Position numbers and translations under genes: made by a program
From: Neorhodopirellula lusitana
GTDB taxonomy: Bacteria > Planctomycetota > Planctomycetia > Pirellulales > Pirellulaceae
Direction: 5' to 3'
Length of the DNA: 64,000 nt
Assembly: GCF_900182915.1 (NCBI RefSeq)
Contig: NZ_FXUG01000003.1
Span: 1 to 64,000 of the forward strand
Shown: positions 29,712 to 38,046 of the stretch, piece after piece
Numbering within the stretch: the stretch's first letter is position 1
How the letters are laid out: every line of letters begins with the position of its first letter
The notes under the pieces: generated by a model
The model's input: the letters and a program-made list of their open reading frames with translations, nothing else
The model's database searches: none
What the model was told of the DNA's origin: nothing

Positions 29712-30290
29712 ATGACCGCTAAAAAACGTGTATTGATGATTGTCGGCGACTTTGTCGAAGACTATGAAGCGATGGTCCCTTACCAAATGTTGGTAATGCT
29801 CGAGCACGACGTCGTCACGGTTTGCCCAGGAAAAGCCGCTGGCGACACCGTCATGACCGCCATTCACGATTTTGAGGGTCATCAGACTTATACCGAAAAA
29901 CCAGGGCACCGCTTCGCTATCACCGGCGACTTTGCGAGTATCGTTCCTGCAGATTTTGATGCACTGATCATCCCTGGCGGTCGCGCCCCGGAATACCTTC
30001 GGCTCGACGAAAAAGTGCTCGCGATGGTGCGGCACTTCGCCGAAACCAACAAACCGATCGCTGCAGTTTGCCATGGGCCGCAATTGCTAGTTGCCGCAGG
30101 GGTTTTAGAAAATCGTCAATGCAGCAGCTATCCGGCTGTCGCCCCAGAGATCACTGCTGCCGGCGGCACCTATATGCAACCCGGCCCCGGACTCGACACC
30201 GCACATGTCGAAGGCAATCTCGTGACCGCCCCAGCTTGGCCCGCTCACCCAGCTTGGATCCGCGAGTTCCACCGACTCCTCATTTCATGA
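29712..30290 (+). CDS. DJ-1/PfpI family protein
   Basis: The 192-residue protein has the class I glutamine-amidotransferase-like fold. The nucleophile is C120 and the adjacent histidine H121 in AAVCHGPQLL; E16 in DFVEDYE corresponds to the acidic residue of the family. Members include glyoxalase III-type deglycases and intracellular proteases or chaperones. It probably protects against reactive aldehydes, though substrate is not certain. It ends 40 bp before the vWA gene on the same strand, so the two may be co-transcribed. Confidence 0.93.
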   Translation: MTAKKRVLMIVGDFVEDYEAMVPYQMLVMLEHDVVTVCPGKAAGDTVMTAIHDFEGHQTYTEKPGHRFAITGDFASIVPADFDALIIPGGRAPEYLRLDEKVLAMVRHFAETNKPIAAVCHGPQLLVAAGVLENRQCSSYPAVAPEITAAGGTYMQPGPGLDTAHVEGNLVTAPAWPAHPAWIREFHRLLIS

Positions 30291-30330
30291 CGCGTTCGTT
30301 TGCCTGAACCGCTCCAGTGGAAGTTGTTCC

Positions 30331-32199
30331 ATGACCACTCCCTCATCAGATGCCCCAATACCAGATGGGCCTGCACCGGATGACGAGAAGCCTAACGGCG
30401 AATCGTCACCCCGGCGAGAAATCCATCCGAGACAACGCATCCAGCATGAGCTCGTGCGAGTCCGCCGTGAGGCTGAAGCGGCTCGCCTGGAAGCGAACGC
30501 CGCCCGGCTAGAAGCCTCCGCTGAAAATCTCCAAGAGATGCTTGAACGCATCGACGCGGGACATGATCTATCCGCGACGGAACTGAAACATCTTGGACTG
30601 GCCGGCACGAGCCCGAACAGCTTCACACCGAGCAACGCGGACAACAGCACTCCCGCCACAGTCAGCGCCGCCGAAAGAGTGAGCGAGGACGCGGCACCCA
30701 GCCAAAGTCTTCCACGCGGATTGGACGCACCCTCAACATCGAAGCACTTCCGCTTCCAATCTTGGGACGAAGTCAGCAACGCTCGGAATCATGCGGCCCA
30801 GAACCACGCAGCCTCAAACCACGAAACCCCGACTCGGGATGCCCCGACACAAGATAACTCACACGCTGAGCCCCCCAACCAACCAATCGCTGACTCGCCA
30901 GCGATCCTTCGCACCGATTCTGCCCACCCAACTGTCCGCCGCCCGCGACATCGATCAACCGTCGACATTGCCAGCGAAGACGCCGCCCCGTTCACTCCAC
31001 TCTCAACCGAAGCCAACGACAAAGCTCCTGTCGAGGTCCCAGCCGAATCCGTCGACCTGACGCCAGATCAAGAGGACAGCGAACGAGCAACTGACGAACT
31101 CGAGACGGCAAAACAAACGGCTGAAGCCGCGGAATCCGCCGCCCTTTCAACTCCCGCCCTCTCTTCAACAGTCGAATTGGACCAAGCCGCTAACGCGTCT
31201 GAGAACACTTCTGCGGCGACCGGCTCCGCCCTGCCCATCGAACTTCTCGTTGACGACGAGTCCGAACCTACCCCCGCCCGCAGGCACCCGCTTCCGCTAG
31301 TCCTTAGCGCGATCGTGCATGTCATCATCGTCCTACTTTTAATGATGTGGACGCTTTCAACAGCGATGCCGAAGGACCAAGTCGCTCTCTCGGCATCGAC
31401 CAGTGAATCAGCTGAAGAGGCGATCGAAACCTTCCAAATGGAGTCGGTAGAGTCGACCGTCGATCCCTCCGAAACCGCTCCGGACGAAACGCAGTACGAC
31501 GTCAGCCCACTGGGCGAGATGGCAAAGTTCGATGTCACTTCGGATCTAGTCAGCGTGACCGCACCGGCAATGGCTTCGATGCAATCGTTCTCCAAATCGA
31601 GCAACAAGGATTCTCAACTTCTGAAATCCATGAAGTCGGACTCCTCGGCGAAGATGCAGTTTTGTGGCGTCGAAGGCGGCGGCAATCACTTCGTCTATTT
31701 GGTCGATAGCTCTGGAAGCATGGGGGATGCGTTCGTTTCAGCTCGACGAGCATTGTTGGACTCGATCAATATGCTGTCGGACAAACAACGCTTCTATGTG
31801 ATCTTCTTTGATGCCCAGTGCGACTACATGCGGATCTCCCGGGCCGATGAAGATGAACCTCGAAGCGTCTATGCCACGACCGACAACAAGAGCCGGCTCA
31901 AAGCGTGGGCCATGCGAGTCGCAATGGACCGCGGCGAGGCACCTTACGAGCCGCTGCAATTTGCCCTGGAAAAGCTGAAACCTGACGTGATTTTCTTGCT
32001 TTCCGACGGTGAGTTTCCGCAGCGAATTGAATCCGTGTTGATGGAATCGAATCGAGTCAGCAATCTGTTTGGCGAAGAAACGCCCATCAGCATCATTCAC
32101 ACCATCAGCTATCACAGCCGCGAAGGGGAAAGCCGGATGCGAAGAATCGCGGAAAACCACTTCGGCCAATACCGGCACATTCCCAAGCCCGGAAAATAA
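30331..32199 (+). CDS. membrane-anchored von Willebrand factor A domain protein
   Basis: This 622-residue protein has a long charged N-terminal region of low complexity (Ala/Glu/Ser/Thr-rich, with a short coiled-coil-like EAEAARLEANAARLEASAE). One transmembrane segment follows at about 321-345 (LVLSAIVHVIIVLLLMMW). The C-terminal vWA domain, from about 450, has the MIDAS motif DSSGS at 459-463 and later LLSDGEFP. vWA domains bind metal and protein ligands. The topology suggests a cytoplasmic N-terminus and an external vWA domain. The function is unknown. Confidence 0.88.
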   Translation: MTTPSSDAPIPDGPAPDDEKPNGESSPRREIHPRQRIQHELVRVRREAEAARLEANAARLEASAENLQEMLERIDAGHDLSATELKHLGLAGTSPNSFTPSNADNSTPATVSAAERVSEDAAPSQSLPRGLDAPSTSKHFRFQSWDEVSNARNHAAQNHAASNHETPTRDAPTQDNSHAEPPNQPIADSPAILRTDSAHPTVRRPRHRSTVDIASEDAAPFTPLSTEANDKAPVEVPAESVDLTPDQEDSERATDELETAKQTAEAAESAALSTPALSSTVELDQAANASENTSAATGSALPIELLVDDESEPTPARRHPLPLVLSAIVHVIIVLLLMMWTLSTAMPKDQVALSASTSESAEEAIETFQMESVESTVDPSETAPDETQYDVSPLGEMAKFDVTSDLVSVTAPAMASMQSFSKSSNKDSQLLKSMKSDSSAKMQFCGVEGGGNHFVYLVDSSGSMGDAFVSARRALLDSINMLSDKQRFYVIFFDAQCDYMRISRADEDEPRSVYATTDNKSRLKAWAMRVAMDRGEAPYEPLQFALEKLKPDVIFLLSDGEFPQRIESVLMESNRVSNLFGEETPISIIHTISYHSREGESRMRRIAENHFGQYRHIPKPGK

Positions 32200-32455
32200 C
32201 ACGCTGGTTCCCACAGGTGCCCATCCTAGGTCCCTCTGTCGAGTCAGGCCCTTCGTTGACCGATGCGTCCGAGGTGAATGTGCTTCCGTCAAAGACCGCA
32301 ACTCGAGTGCTTGTCCAACCGCCTGCGAAACGCCCTCAATATCACCCAAGATCCCCCCCGGCAGATCTTCCCTCCACTTCTAATCCCCGGTCAAAAATTA
32401 CGAACTATACTTTTGGCTCTACTGCTACCTGACTCATCTTTTGATCGGCCGCTCC

Positions 32456-33046
32456 GTGACCCGCGTCTTGCTCACCGCTTTCGAACCCTATGACCGCTGG
32501 CCAGATAACGCCAGCTGGTTGGCGTTGATGGATTTGACGCATTGGTACGACGGTCCAGTGGAACTGGTTACCCGACGATACCCAGTCGACCTGGCCAAGA
32601 TGAGCGAAAAACTGCGGACCGATCTACAGGAAGACTACGACTTCGCTCTTCATTGCGGTCAAGGCCCCGGCTCATCAATCTTGCGGCTCGAATCGATTGG
32701 ACTGAATCTACGCACCGATGGCAGTGAAATCCTGTCGGGTGCGCCGGCCGCCTATCGCAGCTCGATGCCGCTGGATGCCGCTGCCGCTCGGATTCGCGGA
32801 GCAGGCATTCCAGCCACCGTTTCCCACCATGCGGGAACCTTTCTGTGCAACGCCGCATTGTTCCTTAGCCAACACTACATTGCCGCGTTCGGCATGAAGA
32901 CGTCGTCTGCCTTCATCCACGTGCCATTGTCCCCTGGCCAAGTTGCTCGTGAAAACTCCGACTCACCAAGCATGAGCACCCCCATGGTCAGCGCTGCGAT
33001 GGCGGTCCTGATCCAACAACTGCTAGAGCGTTCCTCGATCGCCTAG
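32456..33046 (+). CDS. pyroglutamyl-peptidase I (C15 family)
   Basis: Numbered from the GTG at 32456, this 196-residue protein has the C15 catalytic triad: E79 in LRLESIG, C131 in GTFLCN and H155 in FIHVPLSP. The expected GQGPGSS and VSHHAG segments are also present. The enzyme removes N-terminal pyroglutamate from peptides in the cytoplasm. The frame also has a TTG at 32441; GTG at 32456 gives the family-like start TRVLLTAFEP. A gap of about 250 bp from the vWA gene suggests its own promoter. Confidence 0.88.
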   Translation: MTRVLLTAFEPYDRWPDNASWLALMDLTHWYDGPVELVTRRYPVDLAKMSEKLRTDLQEDYDFALHCGQGPGSSILRLESIGLNLRTDGSEILSGAPAAYRSSMPLDAAAARIRGAGIPATVSHHAGTFLCNAALFLSQHYIAAFGMKTSSAFIHVPLSPGQVARENSDSPSMSTPMVSAAMAVLIQQLLERSSIA

Positions 33047-33057
33047 TTGCATCATCT

Positions 33058-33106
33058 GGCGAATTCGCCTAATTAGATTGCCCTGCGAATAGATTCCCCT
33101 GCGAAA
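33058..33106. repeat. 12-bp palindrome and 16-bp near-tandem repeat in a convergent spacer
   Basis: GGCGAATTCGCC (33058-33069) is a perfect palindrome. AGATTGCCCTGCGAAT (33075-33090) is followed by AGATTCCCCTGCGAAA (33091-33106), with two mismatches. They lie between the convergent peptidase and MfnB-like genes. Confidence 0.75.
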
Positions 33107-33110
33107 ACGA

Positions 33111-33944
33111 CTAGACGAGCTGCCCCAGCGTTGCCAACCAAGCCTCGATACGAGCTCGGCAAAGACGCCCCATTCGCCGCTCGCCTAAAACCAATCCGCT
33201 TTCGGTTGCGTCTCGGCTCAAGCCATTCGGCTTCATAGTAACATGCGTCCTGGCAACGGAATTCTTGCAAACGTCCCCGCGGACGCCCACGCAATCAGGC
33301 AAACAGCCTTGGCCTGCAATTTCCTGCATATCCGCAATGCACAGCGATCCAGCCAACGCGATCCAAACGTTCGCTTCACGAGCACGCTGAACGAGCTGCG
33401 ATAATTCATCCAGCCCAATGTGGTCCAGCAATCCACGGCCGTCTTTCACGAACGTGTCGATCAGCAAACGCGAACGATGTTGGCGAATAACCAAGTCCAA
33501 AACTTGATGCGGATTGATACATTTCGCCGCGTCATGATCGGCATACGCGACGGGCACCAACTCCACATCCGGGTTCAACTGAAGCTGTTCCCATAATTCA
33601 GCAAGAGCCGCAGTCGAGTGAGCACCGCTGGGCCCCACCTTTGCAAATCGAAATCCAGCCGGCACTTGTGCCGCCAATCCGATCGCCGTGTCTGCCTCAC
33701 CCAAAGCCGCCGAGAGCGTTGCTTCAAAACTAGCTTCCACCGCCGCTTTCCAAATTGACTCCGCCACCGGCGCGAGCGGCCCCCGGGAAGGCTCCTTAAA
33801 ATCAATCACGCCCGCACCGCAATCTGCCGCCAACTGCGCCTCTTGGATGCTGCGAACGCTGACCAGCAGGACTGGCGACGCCCCCCCCTGGGCTCCATTC
33901 AGAACGTCGTCACGCACAATACGGGGTAAATAGGAATGGTTCAT
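33111..33944 (-). CDS. (5-formylfuran-3-yl)methyl phosphate synthase homologue (MfnB, DUF556)
   Basis: This 277-residue protein resembles archaeal MfnB, which condenses two glyceraldehyde-3-phosphate molecules in furan biosynthesis for methanofuran. The LLVSVRSIQEAQLAADCGAG start is typical. Three candidate lysines are seen at equivalent places: K50 in VIDFKEPSRGPL, K102 in RFAKVGPSG and K167 in LIDTFVKDGRGL. Planctomycetes and methylotrophs use H4MPT- and furan-linked C1 pathways, so a role in a methylofuran-like cofactor fits. No other C1 gene is in this window. The C-terminal ~30 residues are extra. Assignment is from motif recall. Confidence 0.85.
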   Translation of the reverse strand: MNHSYLPRIVRDDVLNGAQGGASPVLLVSVRSIQEAQLAADCGAGVIDFKEPSRGPLAPVAESIWKAAVEASFEATLSAALGEADTAIGLAAQVPAGFRFAKVGPSGAHSTAALAELWEQLQLNPDVELVPVAYADHDAAKCINPHQVLDLVIRQHRSRLLIDTFVKDGRGLLDHIGLDELSQLVQRAREANVWIALAGSLCIADMQEIAGQGCLPDCVGVRGDVCKNSVARTHVTMKPNGLSRDATESGLVLGERRMGRLCRARIEAWLATLGQLV

Positions 33945-34047
33945 AAACGGAATCTTAACTCCTCATCGACCTAACCTACGATGCGGGTTAAAGTCTGAAC
34001 CAACTATTTACAACCAAGAGAAGCAAGCATCCCCTGCTGGGAAATCT

Positions 34048-35238
34048 GTGGTGAACTACGAATCAATCGAAACGCAGACTCATTTAGTCGAATTCTGCGA
34101 ACGCATCGCCAAAGAAAGCGTGATTGGATTCGATACGGAATTCGTATCCGAAGATTGCTATCGCCCCGAACTTTGCCTGATTCAGATCGCCGCGGGCAAG
34201 CATTTGGCAGTGGTCGACCCCTACGCCGTCGACGACACCCAACCGTTTTGGGACCTGCTTTGCACGCCCGGCCGCACCGTCGTCGCCCACGCCGCAAGGG
34301 AAGAAATCCGCTTCGCGTATCGGTTCACCGGCCGACCGATCGCTGGACTGTTTGACACCCAACTGGCCGCTGGATTCACCGGTATCGAGTACCCCGCTTC
34401 GTTGGGCACGCTAGTCAAAAGCATCGTTGGCGTGACCCTGCCTAAAGGCGAGACTCGCACGAACTGGCGGCATCGACCGCTCACGGAAGATCAGCTGACC
34501 TACGCGTTGCATGACGTAACCAATCTAGCCGAAATGCACCAGAAAATCCTCGCCGACATCGAGAAACTCGATCGCGTAGCATGGGTCGATGAGGAAACCG
34601 AAAGACTGCAAAACAAAGTGATCGATGCCGAAGAATCCGAAAACTGGCAACGGGTCAGCGGCAGCTCCGGCCTGAAGCCACGACAACTTGAAATCGTCCG
34701 GCAACTTTGGCGATGGCGAGAAGAAATCGCCCGTTCCAACGACCGACTCCCACGCCGCGTCATGCGAGACGACCTGATCGTCGAACTGGCCAAACGAGGC
34801 TCGTCGGACCCGCGAAAGATCCGCCACATCCGAGGCCTGGAACGTCGCAACTTCCAAGATCAATACGACGCCATCGCCGACGCCATCGCCGAAGGTCTCC
34901 GGACACCGGACGACGACCTGCCTAAGCGAGCCCGTGGCCGCGCTCGGACCGCTTCGCCCATGCTGAGCCAGTTCCTGTCAACGGCGATCGCATGCATCAG
35001 CCGCCAACACAAACTATCACCTGCCATCGTCGGCAATTCGGATGATGTTAAAGACTTACTCGCATACGAGTTAGCTCCCCGGCGCGGCACCGAAAAACCG
35101 GCCCTGCTGCTAGGCTGGCGAGGCGACATCGTCGGCGCCAGCTTCAAGAAGATCCTCAACGGCAAGCTCGCCATCCGAGTTGCCGATGTGACTGAAAATC
35201 AACCGCTTGAATTCTTTGATTGCGATACGGCCCTGTAA
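34048..35238 (+). CDS. rnd: ribonuclease D
   Basis: This 396-residue 3'-5' exonuclease matures tRNA 3' ends. The DEDDy motif I is visible as D29 and E31 in FDTEF, and motif III as the Y and D in LTYALHDV. At motif II the sequence is AHAAREEIRF, with Glu where E. coli RNase D has Asp85, a conservative change that could still bind metal. An HRDC domain follows at about 210-290 (LKPRQLEIVRQLWRWREEIA). The start is either GTG at 34048 or GTG at 34051. The 3' end overlaps the convergent flippase gene by 40 bp. Confidence 0.93.
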   Translation: MVNYESIETQTHLVEFCERIAKESVIGFDTEFVSEDCYRPELCLIQIAAGKHLAVVDPYAVDDTQPFWDLLCTPGRTVVAHAAREEIRFAYRFTGRPIAGLFDTQLAAGFTGIEYPASLGTLVKSIVGVTLPKGETRTNWRHRPLTEDQLTYALHDVTNLAEMHQKILADIEKLDRVAWVDEETERLQNKVIDAEESENWQRVSGSSGLKPRQLEIVRQLWRWREEIARSNDRLPRRVMRDDLIVELAKRGSSDPRKIRHIRGLERRNFQDQYDAIADAIAEGLRTPDDDLPKRARGRARTASPMLSQFLSTAIACISRQHKLSPAIVGNSDDVKDLLAYELAPRRGTEKPALLLGWRGDIVGASFKKILNGKLAIRVADVTENQPLEFFDCDTAL

Positions 35239-36713
35239 ACGATCGCCGACAACCAAATCAAGCACACGATTTGGCTAACCAAGGCCGCCTTCGCAATTGC
35301 AATGGCACCCTCACTTTGGACCAACATCGCGGTGACCACTAGCATCACCACGGCGGCGACGATTCGACAACGGACGACGGCCAGTGGGCGTCCACGCCCT
35401 TTGACGTAACTGTCCAACCCCTGCAAGATCCCGCGGATCGCTGACACTGGTGCAAGCCATAACGCGAACTCGACTGCCGGGGCGAACTCCTCGCCATACA
35501 CCAGGCGAACCAACGGACCGATCATCAACATGAAGGCGATCGTCGACACCGTCTGAATAGCAATGGATCCGCCAAGAATTCGGTGGACATCTCGGGTCGT
35601 CAGCCCTTTCCGCTCGTCCGCACCGGCATTGAATAGAAAAATACCCAGTGTGTTCGGGATCACGGTCAGCGGGTAAACCACCGGTACCATCGCTGCATAA
35701 AATCCCTGAGCGACCAGTGGGATCAACCACATCGCCAACAACAGATCCAGTCGCTCAAAGACCTCCGTCGCCAGCATCGAAACTCCATACGGACGACTCT
35801 CCGAAAGCAAGCGTCGCACCCGCGGATTCCGCTCACCGCGAAACGGATTGGACACGCCAACCATACAGGTCATCGCGGAGATCAGCGAAGCAACCACAAA
35901 CAAGATGCACGCCAACGTTAACGTCACCTTGGTTACCAAAGCGGCCACCAATAGCAATCCAGGGAACGCTGCTGCAGCCACTAACCGCCGAATGTTGTAA
36001 GCGGCGTAATTGCCCGAACCGCGATCCACTGCGGTCATGATCAGCATGATGTGCTGGCCAATCATGCTCAACGCACACAACAAACCCAGTGGCATCAAGA
36101 AACGCTTTTCCGTAGGCAAAGCCACCAAGTTGCAACCGATCACGAAAACAGTTGTGATCACACCGGTAGTGATCCCCAACCACATCGCCGACCGGCGCAA
36201 TCGCAAGATGTCCGACTTCCCCTCGGCCGCGTAGCGACAGATGACTTCCAATCCGCCAAACAGACCAATGTACAACAACAACTGCACGTAAAGCACGGTC
36301 GTCGCATACTGCCCACGACCCTCCGGCCCCAACAGCCTTGCCAGCAAGATCCCTTGCCCCATTTGCAGGGCAACGATGCCAAACGCAAAACCAACCGTCT
36401 GAATGAACGACCCAATCCTGCCGGTCGCTCCTTTGGTTGCTTCCCCATCACCAGGCCGGGCTGGGTCGAGTTCCATCGCCCCAGCGTCAAACGATTCAGA
36501 GCCGACACTTAAGCCATCTGTTTCGGCAGCGGAACAAGCCGGTCGTTCGTCTTCGCTTTCAGGCCGAAGATCGTCATCACAGGCCTTCAATGAACCGACC
36601 AATGCAGACTGTTCCTTGACTCGCTCACCTGTCTGCTGCGTCAGCCCAGACGCGATCGCGCTGCCGGCGTTCAGCTGTGTGGTGGGAGCGGCAGTGGTAG
36701 GATTTCGAGCCAT
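35199..36713 (-). CDS. polysaccharide/lipid flippase (Wzx/MurJ-like, MATE-type)
   Basis: The 504-residue polytopic membrane protein has about 12 predicted hydrophobic segments after a polar ~95-residue N-terminus. Segments include VGFAFGIVALQMGQGILLA, VLYVQLLLYIGLFGGLEV and IAFMLMIGPLVRLVYG. Layout and the RLLGPEGRGQYA motif match the Wzx/polysaccharide-export branch of the MOP superfamily. It would flip lipid-linked saccharides across the inner membrane; the substrate is unknown and no glycosyltransferase gene is adjacent. The frame opens with TTG at 36743, but ATG at 36713 (MARNPTT) is preferred. Its end overlaps RNase D. Confidence 0.88.
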   Translation of the reverse strand: MARNPTTAAPTTQLNAGSAIASGLTQQTGERVKEQSALVGSLKACDDDLRPESEDERPACSAAETDGLSVGSESFDAGAMELDPARPGDGEATKGATGRIGSFIQTVGFAFGIVALQMGQGILLARLLGPEGRGQYATTVLYVQLLLYIGLFGGLEVICRYAAEGKSDILRLRRSAMWLGITTGVITTVFVIGCNLVALPTEKRFLMPLGLLCALSMIGQHIMLIMTAVDRGSGNYAAYNIRRLVAAAAFPGLLLVAALVTKVTLTLACILFVVASLISAMTCMVGVSNPFRGERNPRVRRLLSESRPYGVSMLATEVFERLDLLLAMWLIPLVAQGFYAAMVPVVYPLTVIPNTLGIFLFNAGADERKGLTTRDVHRILGGSIAIQTVSTIAFMLMIGPLVRLVYGEEFAPAVEFALWLAPVSAIRGILQGLDSYVKGRGRPLAVVRCRIVAAVVMLVVTAMLVQSEGAIAIAKAALVSQIVCLIWLSAIVYRAVSQSKNSSG

Positions 36714-36810
36714 AGACTCGGCAGTATAATTCAGGTGAGGCAAGATTCACCATCGCAGCCACGCGATTTGTACCCTCAACGGGGTAATTGCCCGCCCAAT
36801 CGGCCACCAA

Positions 36811-37965
36811 TCAGTCGATTCCTTCAACCACTCGTGGAGCCGGACCCGCCTGAAACTGCACAAACTGGTAGGCGGCAAACGCCAGAATGACCACGGCAAC
36901 AGACGCCAGCACGACCATCTTCAGCTTTTCAAGTGACTCGCTGGACTCTCCACTCAAAATCCGGGACACCGTTTGATGGGTTGCCTTTCGACGCTCCTGT
37001 TTTGATTTCTGGATCGCTGCCGCCTTGCTTTCCGCAACAATCCGGCGTTGCTCCGCCGCCGTCAAAGGCGTGTCGCCGGAGCCCGCATCGACGCTCGGCG
37101 CATCCGAATCCGGCTTGAAGTCAACGCAAGTCGGTGCGGCCTCCAGCTCCTCGTCCGCTGGCGAACCGTCGAAGAAGGTCGCTTCCGGATCGTCGGCTTC
37201 CGGATCGTCGACTTCCCCGGCATCCTGCTCCCACTGGAGCTGCTTTTCACGAGTTCGACGGCGGGAATTTTCACGAATCGATTCGTAGCGTACCTGACGA
37301 TCGGAGTCATCATGAGCGGCTAAAAACGCCGCCACATCGGACTCGTCCCAGGCCGCCCCCTGCAGCATCTCCGCTTGCGTGCCACTGACATCGCCCGCAT
37401 CAATCTCGCCACTCGAATCGATTGACTCATCAACCGAGGAGTCGCCGGTCGGCATGTCGGTTTCAGGCGACGACGTCGCCATCGATTCCCGAGACTCCTT
37501 CTCTGGCAGTTCGATTCGCGATGCCGAGAAGTCCTCGTTGCTACCCGCATAACCATTCGGGCTCACGGCTGAAACGGGTACGACCACGCTCCATGCGATC
37601 TTACCGCAACGCAACTCAGCCCCAGACTTCACCTCAACCCACTGCCGGGGCTCCAATCTCTTCCCGTCGATCTTGGTGCCTGACGTGCTATTCAAGTCCA
37701 ACACATAAAATCGATTCGCTTGCGTTTCCACCTCACCCGAATCGGAGGCGGCCCGCTTCGATGCAGCCTTCAACTGTGGCGGTGGATTGCCGTAGCAGAG
37801 CAAACAATGAGTTCGAGAGACCGACCGTGTCTTCGGACGAATCTGGCAATCGCGATCCCTGCCGACCACGTAATAACCAAGCTGAATTGATGCGACGAGC
37901 CCCGCCCGACTTCCAGTCGACAAAACAAGTTGAGCGGTTTCTGGCGCGGCCACGATCAAATTCAA
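36811..37965 (-). CDS. FHA-domain protein with C-terminal membrane anchor
   Basis: The ~384-residue protein has an N-terminal forkhead-associated domain (about 29-125) with key motifs: VVGRDRDCQI, SVSRTHC and DLNSTSGT. FHA domains bind phosphothreonine. An acidic, low-complexity region follows, then a basic segment, a transmembrane helix (LASVAVVILAFAAYQFV) near 347-367 and a short tail. The start is uncertain: only TTG at 37965 or a GTG five codons further in are available. The next gene, 81 bp upstream on the same strand, is a serine/threonine kinase, so a kinase-reader pair at the membrane is plausible. Confidence 0.9.
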   Translation of the reverse strand: MNLIVAAPETAQLVLSTGSRAGLVASIQLGYYVVGRDRDCQIRPKTRSVSRTHCLLCYGNPPPQLKAASKRAASDSGEVETQANRFYVLDLNSTSGTKIDGKRLEPRQWVEVKSGAELRCGKIAWSVVVPVSAVSPNGYAGSNEDFSASRIELPEKESRESMATSSPETDMPTGDSSVDESIDSSGEIDAGDVSGTQAEMLQGAAWDESDVAAFLAAHDDSDRQVRYESIRENSRRRTREKQLQWEQDAGEVDDPEADDPEATFFDGSPADEELEAAPTCVDFKPDSDAPSVDAGSGDTPLTAAEQRRIVAESKAAAIQKSKQERRKATHQTVSRILSGESSESLEKLKMVVLASVAVVILAFAAYQFVQFQAGPAPRVVEGID

Positions 37966-38046
37966 TCCAGTAATGATGAAGGTAAAAGAAAAGATAAAAC
38001 AGAAAGTCGACTTCCTTCGAATGTGGAAATCACGAAACGGCGATCG

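Noticed and set aside
30773..31022. possible toxin-antitoxin or small genes antisense to the vWA gene
   Set aside because: Frames are short, overlap the low-complexity N-terminal coding region of the vWA protein and show no family pattern.
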